The notes beneath the pieces were generated by a model. The model did not search any database. It was not told the origin of the DNA and saw only the letters and a list, made by a program, of their open reading frames with translations. A stretch of 11,674 bases of DNA from Baffinella frigidus. Lineage: Eukaryota > Cryptophyceae > Cryptomonadales > Baffinellaceae. Position 1 is the stretch's first letter; every line of letters begins with the position of its first letter. The stretch spans positions 94,552 through 106,225 of the forward strand of contig MU647499.1 in NCBI GenBank assembly GCA_026770585.1. The letters are read 5' to 3'. Both the position numbers and the translations under genes were made by a program. Shown one piece after another: positions 11,612-11,674 of this stretch.

Positions 11612-11674
11612 CCCCCCCCTAGGACCCTACCGTAGGACCATGTCTTGGGTCCTATGGTGGTCCTGGGGGGGGGG
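11612..11674. repeat. long hairpin at the window end
   Basis: C-run 11612-11619 and AGGACCctACCgTAGGACC (11621-11639) pair with GGGTCCTAtGGTGGTCCT (11647-11664) and the terminal G-run. The word CCTAGGACCCTAC also occurs at 5970-5982. It may be the left half of a larger inverted repeat. Confidence 0.6.

Noticed and set aside
11612-11674. Transcription terminator hairpin
   Set aside because: Bacterial-type terminators are not expected here, and the stem is part of a C/G-rich inverted repeat cut by the window end.

Overview
This is eukaryotic, nuclear-looking DNA, most likely from a microbial alga or protist with the TTTAGGG (plant/alveolate-type) telomere motif. About 1.9 kb consists of interstitial CCCTAAA/TTTAGGG arrays. 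Coding sequence is sparse, sits in short exon-sized pieces next to plausible splice sites, and shows no bacterial operon structure. The domains I can recognise are a C2H2 zinc finger with a TGDRPY linker, a VASt-like sterol-transfer domain and possibly an F5/8 type C (discoidin) fragment. Together with TTTAGGG they would fit a chromerid, a dinoflagellate or another alga. I cannot name the organism.

Layout. 1-205: minus-strand N-terminus of a C2H2 zinc-finger protein, running off the left edge. 206-900: divergent intergenic DNA, a possible signal-peptide first exon on the plus strand, then a CCAAT/TATA-like pair. 990-2150: degenerate telomeric arrays, two adjacent foldback elements (1400-1537, 1607-1732) and a head-to-head TTTAGGG/CCCTAAA junction. 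2316-3420: tandem, decaying copies of an unknown coding unit (motif LWTSSKAVVSAL), cut by a foldback element and a small dispersed element, ending in another foldback with long flanking repeats. 3587-4934: foldbacks, a GC-rich tandem duplication and large CCCTAAA arrays. 4950-6060: discoidin-like exon, foldbacks, a 56-bp inverted repeat enclosing a minisatellite and duplicated exon-like units. 6171-8780: at least five more foldbacks, a degenerate tandem dimer and a CGCGTCC-rich dispersed repeat. 8779-11096: a large degenerate array, then two tandem copies of a VASt-domain gene. The first copy is broken by a foldback insertion and a telomeric array. The second is more intact but interrupted by one small element and two telomeric arrays. 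11097-11674: hairpins and a small iteron-like cluster.

The unifying observation is that this locus is built by insertion. At least fourteen foldback (MITE-like) elements in about 11.7 kb fall into several families, four of them represented twice or related to other copies here. Telomere-repeat arrays sit inside coding sequence and are flanked by 15-24 bp imperfect duplications of that coding sequence, as a target duplication would leave. In two foldback families the central hairpin differs between copies while base-pairing is kept through paired substitutions. Whether some inserted arrays are removed as introns is open: one has GT...AG at the duplication edges, one has GC...AG, others have neither.
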